DNA of 64,000 nt. Source: Chamaea fasciata. Taxonomy: Eukaryota; Chordata; Aves; Passeriformes; Sylviidae. The position numbers and the translations under genes were made by a program. The stretch lies in NCBI GenBank assembly GCA_029207755.1, contig JARCOQ010000015.1, positions 620,001 to 684,000 of the forward strand, read 5' to 3'. This document shows positions 57,596-64,000 of the stretch, piece after piece. The notes beneath the pieces are model-generated. The model ran no database searches, was not told the origin of the DNA, and saw only the letters and a program-made list of their open reading frames with translations. How positions within the stretch are numbered: position 1 is the first letter of the stretch; each line of letters opens with the position of its first letter.

Positions 57596-58335
57596 ACACT
57601 CCCCTGCAGGGCTCCCTTTCACCAGCGGGGCTGCCCGGCTGCGCGGCTCTGCAGCGAGCTGATAGCGATCTTAAAAGCGAATTGTAATCGGGATTCTGAG
57701 CAGGGCGAGATGAGAATTAGCTGCCTGTCTAGTGCTTTTCTGTTTATCTCCAAATGTCAGCACTCGGCACTGCAAGTTTTGATAGGGAGGCATCTGCTGC
57801 TCCCGGCTGCAGAATTAGTGAAGGAGGGGAGGAGGATGTGGGGGGGAGAGGGCTAATTGAATCTGGCTGCGGGGACAGCAGCTCCGGAATATGCTCAGAG
57901 TGTGCAGAACAGAGCAGGTCCAGAGAACAGCGAGGGTGAGGCCAGCAGGGCTCCTGCCCCTCACAAAGCCCCGCACGGCCAATGTGCGGGTTCGGGGCTG
58001 GACACGGGGGCTTGGCACTGAACTCGGGGCAGGGAAGGCTCATGGGGCTGAGGGCACCAGCTCAGATCCACCTCAGCTCAAAGCTGCCTTCTGCAATATC
58101 AGCCACAAGTGGAGCAGGAGCTGGGGGGTTCTGCTGCTCACTGATCCTCCTGCGGCCTTTGCCACGCCTTACACTGGCAATGACAGATTTGCACAGCTTC
58201 TGGGGATGTTCCAGGTGATGTCAGCAGCCTCACAATCTCCCAAAAAAGTAAAATCACAGTTTTACCAGGTCCCTCTGTTCCTCTGGGGAAAGTTGTGGTT
58301 CAGCGTATCTGTGCTGCCCCGGCAGAAGCTGGTGT
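57596..58335. other. unique DNA with possible conserved block
   Basis: 57650-57790 is non-repetitive (TCTTAAAAGCGAATTGTAAT, GAGATGAGAATTAGCTGCCT) and may be conserved. The remainder is GC-rich unique sequence. No gene supported. Confidence 0.35.
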
Positions 58336-58337
58336 TG

Positions 58338-58650
58338 GGTCTCTGATCTTTTAACCCAGAGTCAGGAGCTGTTTTTGGTCTCTGATGGTTTACCCCAGGG
58401 GCAGGAGCTGGTTTTGGTCTCTGATGGTTTACCCCAGGGGCAGGAGCTGGTTTTGGTCTCTGATGGTTTACCCCAGGGGCGGGAGCTGTTTTTGGTCTCT
58501 GATGGTTTACCCCAGGGGCAGGAGCTGGTTTTGGTCTCTGATGGTTTACCCCAGGGGCGGGAGCTGGTTTTGGTCTCTGATGGTTTACCCCAGGGGCAGG
58601 AGCTGGTTTTGGTCTCTGATGGTTTACCCCAGGGGCAGGAGCTGGTGTTG
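58338..58650. repeat. 39-bp minisatellite array
   Basis: Eight tandem copies of a 39-bp unit: GGTCTCTGATGGTTTACCCC then AGGGGCAGGAGCTGGTTTT, with CAGGAG/CGGGAG variants. The period was measured from TCTGATGG at 58381 and 58420. The first unit is diverged (TCTTTTAACCCAGAGTCAGG). Frames translating to VSDGLPQGQELVL repeats are artefacts of the 13-codon period. Confidence 0.96.
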
Positions 58651-60645
58651 GATGATGCGCTGCAGTCCCTGTGTGTGCTGGGAGCTGTGACTGTCCCCTC
58701 GCACACTCCACAGCCCCGTGGGGGCCTGGGCCTGGCTGTGGCAGCATCAGCAGCTCCAGACCTGCTCCCCCAGAGCTTTTCACAGCGTTGGCTTGCTGTT
58801 CTCACACACACAAACCTCATTCCTCTCCCTGTGGTTTTCAATCCCCACTCCCAGTGGGCTGTTTTATTTTTAATGCCTGTACAAGGCTGGAACTTTCTCC
58901 CAGGCTCTGCCATCCCTGGTACCACCCCAGTGGTGCTATTTTTACCGGGAGCTGAGAAATGCCAGCACAGCACTGAAAATTTTATCATGCCAACTGTGCA
59001 GCTGCATCTCCTCCGATCTTTATTGCGTCACTGAGCTTCGGCTCGGGCCCCTCTTTGCTGGCTCTGTGTTTCATTATTTACAACGCACATTTCCCGACCC
59101 AAAATCAGCCTCTCAGTTCTCTCCAATCGCCCAGCTGCTCTGAGCCCCACTGGAGGGGGGCAGGTGACTCTCAGCCTGGGAGACTGTCCCCTCGCTGTCC
59201 TGTCCCCGTGCTGGTGGAGCCCGCAGTGAGGGGTTACATCCCCGTGCTGTAAAACAGCTCAGAGCCCCTCTGGTGGCCCCTGCACACCCTCTGAGCCCCT
59301 GTGACACAGCCCTGGGCTCTGGCCCCTGGGCTGGGCCTGTTTTGGTGCCTCAGCCCTGCAGAGCCTGCTGCTGGCTGCCCCTGTCCTGTCTCCCACCGTC
59401 TGCTCCAGAATTATCTGTTCTCTCCTTGTTTTCCCATTGCTCATGCAGCCGGTGTGCAGTGCTGTGATCAGCACTCCCTGGGGACTGCTCCTGCTCCTTC
59501 CACCTCCCTCTCGCCTTCTTCAGTCCCGATATTTCCACCTTGGCAGCAAAAAATAGAGAGACCAAATAGAAAGCAACTCCTTCCTGTAAAATCTCTTCAG
59601 CAGCCCCTGGCAGGAGCGGGAAACGGAACGGGAGGAGCGTGGTGTGACCCTGTGGGGTGGGATGGGGAGCAGAGGGGGCTGTGCTGGGAGGTGAAAGCTG
59701 AGGGCAAATCCCACCTGAGGGCCCCACTGCAAATTCACAGAGAAGCAGAGTGCCCTGGGCTGAAAAGGGCTTCAGGCACTCCTTGCAGGCTAAACGGAGA
59801 GGAAATGTTCGGCCTCCCCCCCACAGATGGGTTCGTAAGATAACTCTGATGCCATAAAGATACGTTGTGGAGAACAGTTGCCTTTGAAGCCGCTATTGAC
59901 CTGTTCTCTTGGCAGGACAGCTACCCTTGTCCCGTTCCCGAGTTCCGGTCCTTGGAGCCTTGAGGGCAGTGGAGGAGGGAGGGGGCTGTGCACATCTGGC
60001 GTCACTCCTGCCCTTGTCACTCCCCCGTGTCCCTCACTGCCCATCCCGAGGCAGGGCTGCTCCCTGGGCAGGGCTCCCCGGGCTGCCCGGCCCTGCTGGG
60101 GCTCGCCCTGCACCTTCCCCACGAGTGCCCAGCTCTGGGGCTGGGACGGGGACACGGGAGCTGCTTAACCCAGCGGTGGAATGTAAATACGGTGAAGGGG
60201 TTGGTGAGGAATTGAATTCTGCGTGCGTGTGCACCCTGCAGAACGTTCCTGTCACGAGGCTGATTTATTACAGAGCTCTCACAGTGCAGAGGAGACACAA
60301 ACACCAGGGCTGAGGGGCTGGGGGCTCTCCTGGGGTGTATCAGAGCAGGATCCGTGTCCAACAACCAATTAATGTCAGGGGAATGAGGTCTGAGGAAGCT
60401 TTTTAAAGAAATGAGACTAACAGCAGCCTTTGCCAAAATTAAGGGGAGTAAATTAAAAGGTCAGGATTAAAAGCTGTGTTTTGGAAATGTTTATAGCAGG
60501 ATTTTCTCACCCGGGGGTATAAAAACCCAAGAGAACAACGCCTGTGGTGTTCTCATCCCCCTGCAGAGGGTGGGAGAGCCGAGGGCCGGCCAGCCTGGGG
60601 CAGAGCAGCAGAGGAGGGAGCAGCTCCCAGGGCTGCTGCCAGGAA
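58651..60645. other. unique DNA, no gene seen
   Basis: GC-rich with AT-rich islands. 59820-59910 is repeat-free (GGTTCGTAAGATAACTCTGA, GATGCCATAAAGATACG) and may be conserved. No mobile element or exon recognised. Confidence 0.4.
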
Positions 60646-61212
60646 ACCTCCCGGTGTGTTCCCACAGGGCCGGGGGGGCCCAGGAAACCTCCCGGTGTGT
60701 CCCTGCAGGGCTGGGGGTGCCCAGGAAACCTCCCGGTGTGTCCTCACAGGGCTGGGGGTGCCCAGGAAACCTCCCGGTGTGTCCTCACAGGGCTGGGGGT
60801 GCCCAGGAAACCTCCCGGTGTGTCCCTGCAGGGCTGGGGATGCCCAGGAAACCTCCCGGTGTGTCCTCACAGGGCTGGGGGTGCCCAGGAAACCTCCCGG
60901 TGTGTCCCCACAGGGCTGGGGGTGCCCAGGAAACCTCCCGGTGTGTCCTCACAGGACTGGGGGTGCCCAGGAAACCTCCCGGTGTGTCCCCGCAGGGCTG
61001 GGGGTGCCCAGGAAACCTCCCGGTGTGTCCCCGCAGGGCTGGGGGTGCCCAGGAAACCTCCCGGTGTGTCCCTGCAGGACTGGGGGTGCCCAGGAAACCT
61101 CCCGGTGTGTCCTCACAGGGCCGGGGGTGCCCAGGAAACCTCCCGGTGTGTCCCCGCAGGGCTGGGGGTGCCCAGGAAACCTCCCGGTGTGTCCCCACAG
61201 GGCTGGGGATGC
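60646..61212. repeat. 41-bp minisatellite with splice-acceptor-like motif
   Basis: About 13 copies of a 41-bp unit: CCCAGGAAACCTCCCGGTGT, GTCCCCACAGGGCTGGGGGT, G. The period was measured from CCAGG at 60721, 60762, 60803 and 60844. Units differ mainly in the CCCACAG, CCTCACAG, CCTGCAG or CCCGCAG segment, each of which resembles a 3' splice site (pyrimidines then CAG/G). As 41 is not a multiple of three, the open + frame cycles through three peptide phases; this is not a gene. Confidence 0.96.
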
Positions 61213-62142
61213 CCCAGCTCCCGGGGCTGACCCTGGGTTTGGATGATCACCTGTCCCAGCAGGAGCTGTGCCGCCCTTTACCTGTCCCTGCGGGGTCCCT
61301 GTGGGGTCCCTGTGTGAACTGGGCTTTGATCCTGGCTGCAGTCAGACACCTCGGGGCCCCCCTCACCCCCGGGTTTGGGGAACGGGGCTGGGTCTGGCTC
61401 CGTGGGGCCTGACCTCCTCAAAACCAGACACGTGGGATGGAACCCAGGCTGGGGAGGGAATCCACTGCAGCTCTGGGAGGAGCCCTGGGAGGAGCAGCAC
61501 CCCCTGGACCAGAGCATCACATCCCTTCCCTGTCCCCATGGCAGCAGCAGGAAAGGATGAGGGAACAGCAAAAACCTGAATGCTGATCTCCTCCCTCTTG
61601 CCTTCAGATACATGTTTCTGAAGTTAGTTGCTTCTGTACAAACGCTGGGGTTTGTACCTTTTTATTAAACAAAACCTGCAAATAAATTTCAGCTGCTTTC
61701 CTGCCTTGCCTAATCCCCGTGTTTTGGTACAGATAAATCCTGTATAATTAGCTGCAGCTCGGGCAGCCCGGGGAGCCCGATGGGAGTGGAATGAAAGCTC
61801 TCCTGCAGCAGCAGCCGCCGGGGTGGGGCTGGGCTCTGGCCCCCTCCGCCCTGGGTTATTTGGCTTTGTGTGGCAGGACAGGGAGGGCTGGGGCCGGGCT
61901 GTGCATTGCCTCAGGCCTGACCTGTGAAATACATTTTGAAGGGATTTTTGATTGAACTCCCCGCTTATTCATCTTCTGTGCTGTGTTATCTCCTTTTTCT
62001 CGTAGATCATTTGTGCTTAAACTGGTATTTTATCTGTAAACTGAATATCTAGCAGAGAGTTTATGGGTTTTCATTGCAAATCGCAGCAGTGAGATGTCAA
62101 TCATTTGCTAACTAATTTAACTGTGGATCATATGAAGCATTT
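61213..62142. other. unique DNA, no gene seen
   Basis: GC-rich to about 61600, then mixed, AT-rich from 61910. No gene or repeat recognised. Confidence 0.4.
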
Positions 62143-62215
62143 ACAGGGCTGGGTTGGAGGGGCCTTAATGCCCATCCAATTATCCCATTATCCCATTTTC
62201 CCACCATCCCAGCCT
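62143..62215 (-). mobile_element. possible worn CR1 3' end
   Basis: GGGCTGGGTTGGAGGGGCCT, TAATGCCCATCCAATTATCC and CCACCATCCCAGCCTGGC resemble, with gaps, the reverse complement of a CR1 3' end (GGTTTGGGTTGGAAGGGACC, TTAAAGCCCATCC). The similarity ends quickly to the right. Could be chance. Confidence 0.35.
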
Positions 62216-63395
62216 GGCTTCCTGTCCCACCTGGGCACAGCTGAGTTCTCCCAGCACCTGCAGCTCTGGGATGGGCACAGGCATCCCAGTGTTCCTCTCG
62301 CTGGGCTCTGCCGTGGCTGGGCATCCCTGCCACCCCTCTCTGGTGATGGGAGATTTGATACAAGGGATAAAAGGAAAGAGAAATTGGCAGAGCCGGTTCA
62401 AACCGCAGGACTGCCCTGATCCAAGCACACATCAAAGCTCTCAGGCATCAAACCAGCCTGGTCCAGGGTTCAGCAGAGCATTTCCACTTCAAACTAAGCA
62501 AGCTTAATCTTTCCCAAGGAAATTCTGTCTCATCTAGATATACACACGAATATGAAAGAGAAGAGGGGAGAAGGACTTGAGAATCAAATGTGTCATTTCT
62601 TGTTTGTGGAGCAGGAAGGACGATGTTGCTCTTCACTGGGGCAGGTCTCTGTAACCCCAAACTCTCTGTAAGGAACGTCTCCCGCATCTCCACAGCTCCT
62701 GACTGAGTTCCCCGAACGTCCCTGAGTTCTGCATTAACGCTGTCTGTGAGTACCGTGGGTTTTACTTACTCTCTACCCAAGAAGGGTTAAAACATCCTGC
62801 GCCTTCGTTACAGCTCTGATTGAGTTGAAAATGAAAAGTTCCAGAAAAATGAATTTCTTGGTGAGGAAAGGGAGGGTGTGAGTGAACCCTCTGGGCTCAG
62901 GTGTGTTTAATCCCCTGTGCAGTCACTCTGGGTGTGAGAGCTCAGGCTTCATGAAGGAAAGAGGGAATTCTATTATAATAAGAACATGGCAGAGCAGCTG
63001 ATAACATTATCAGAGGGATGAAACTTCTGCAAATGCTGTTTAGCCCTTGCCTTCCTTTTCCCACAAGTGAAAATGAATCATGAGAGAGGACAAAGCCCAC
63101 ACCCTCTGGTAGCCTTTCCTTCGGGTTTGATTTGGTTTTGATGTCCGTGATTTCTGCCTGGCCACAGTTCAGGGAATAAACTCGGCAGCACCTTGAGCAC
63201 CAGTGGAGCCCAGGTTATTTCACCTGTGCCTGGCTCTGAGGTTCAGGGGGGCTCAGTAATCACTCCCTGCTGTGAGCTGCCCCAGCCTCTCCTTTCGTGC
63301 AGCCCCTTTGTACCCCCACCTGTCTGGAGGCCTGCACTGGGCACTTTTAGCAGAAGAGAACTGGAGGGAATGATGTGGGTAATTTGGTTTGTTCG
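62216..63395. other. unique DNA, no gene seen
   Basis: Non-repetitive sequence, AT-leaning from 62480. Two short overlapping frames near 62112-62693 have no recognisable domain. Confidence 0.4.
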
Positions 63396-63399
63396 GCTG

Positions 63400-63652
63400 G
63401 AGCCTGAGGTCAGAGCTCACCTGGGGTGCAGGGCTGGAGCGGTGCCAGGGCAGGTTGGGGTTGGGTTTTGGGAAAGGTTCTTCCCGCAGAGGGTGCTGGC
63501 CCTGCCCAGGCTCCCCAGGGAATGTCCCCAGAGCTCCAGGAGGGCTGGGACAGCGCTCCAGGGATGCCCAGGGTGTGATTTTGGGGTCTGGGCAGGCCAG
63601 GAGCTGCGCTGGGCGATCCTGGGGATCCCTCCCAGCTCAGGGGATTCTGTGT
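63400..63652 (+). mobile_element. CR1 LINE 3' end
   Basis: GTTGGGTTTTGGGAAAGGTT, CTTCCCGCAGAGGGTGCTGG, CAGAGCTCCAGGAGGGCTGG, GACAGCGCTCCAGGGATGCC and GATCCTGGGGATCCCTCCCA, then GCTCAGGGGATTCTGTG, follow the sense-strand CR1 3' end and stop at one terminal ATTCTGTG. A good example of a 3'-anchored, 5'-truncated insertion. Non-coding. Confidence 0.88.
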
Positions 63653-64000
63653 AACCAGTGCTGGGCATGGTGGTGGTGCTGGATTAACTGTTGCACTTCT
63701 GGTGTTCTGGGAGGTCTTCTCCACCCTTGGTTCCCTGTTGGTTGTGTTGAGGAGCGTGGGATTTTCTCGTGCAGTGACCGTAAACGCGGGACCCGTGTGT
63801 CCTCAGGTGTTTGTCAGGATTTCTGTGGGCTCAAATGAAAGTGGCACCATTTTCCCTTGCCAGTGTGTTCCCATCTGATGGTTCTGCCACGGTGTTGTCT
63901 CAGCAGCCCAGGAACAGCACTGGGGAGGAGGGGATGCTCAGCCTTCAAAAGGAAGCTGAACAAAACGGGAGTGCATTCCAGCAATAATTGCTTTCTGTAC
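63653..64000. other. unique DNA to window end
   Basis: Non-repetitive sequence with no gene or repeat recognised before the window stops. Confidence 0.4.

Noticed and set aside
56467..57856. 300-400-residue proteins over the 57-bp array
   Set aside because: Three + frames are open at once, which only a stop-free repeat explains.
1..64000. Telomeric TTAGGG arrays, tRNA, rRNA or retroviral genes
   Set aside because: I looked for TTAGGG runs, A/B-box tRNA signatures and pol-like motifs and found none that I could support.

Overview
The window looks like nuclear DNA from a bird, probably a songbird. It carries about a dozen fragments of CR1, the dominant avian LINE family, recognisable by the reverse-complement 3' motif GGTTTGGGYTGGAAGGGAC. 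It also has many GC-rich minisatellites, a pattern common on avian microchromosomes and near chromosome ends. The passerine placement is inference from the style of the CR1 copies. I see no bacterial-type gene, no viral gene, no tRNA or rRNA, and no exon whose protein I recognise. The best reading is intergenic or long-intron DNA.

Three kinds of sequence alternate. (1) Minisatellites: about 16 tandem arrays with units of 11, 14, 17, 28, 31/36, 33, 34, 39, 41, 48, 50, 57, 70 and 89 bp cover roughly 11 kb of 64 kb. The largest is 46.83-49.41 kb (31/36-bp units, about 2.6 kb). Almost every long open reading frame lies in one of these arrays, is open on both strands or in several frames, and is a repeat artefact. 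(2) CR1 LINE fragments in both orientations, plus one older CR1/L3-like reverse-transcriptase remnant at 12.4-13.1 kb. (3) Unique DNA that is AT-rich in places, with short blocks resembling conserved non-coding elements (about 5.1, 8.9, 11.5, 42.2, 45.9, 49.6, 52.4 and 53.9 kb).

Layout: 0-10 kb has a window-edge 11-bp repeat, a CR1 copy, the 50-bp array (1.86-2.64 kb) and the 28-bp array (7.22-8.27 kb). 10-17 kb has CR1 copies, a G-rich array, the 33-bp array (13.87-15.30 kb), then a CpG island (15.6-16.4 kb) directly followed by a 17-bp G-rich array. 18-23 kb has small arrays, the 34-bp array and a pyrimidine-only tract. 23-39 kb is mostly unique, with a CpG-enriched stretch at 35.3-36.3 kb. 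39-64 kb holds the 48-, 31/36-, 89-, 70-, 57-, 39- and 41-bp arrays, separated by unique DNA and CR1 copies.

The strongest candidate for function is the CpG island at 15.6-16.4 kb (TATA-like box, splice-donor-like end), a possible promoter or first exon. The most striking structures are the 28-bp array, with about 37 copies of a motif that is both a splice-donor consensus and a CAGGTG E-box and with three apparently identical 140-bp higher-order copies, and the overall density of minisatellites. No gene network can be described from this window.
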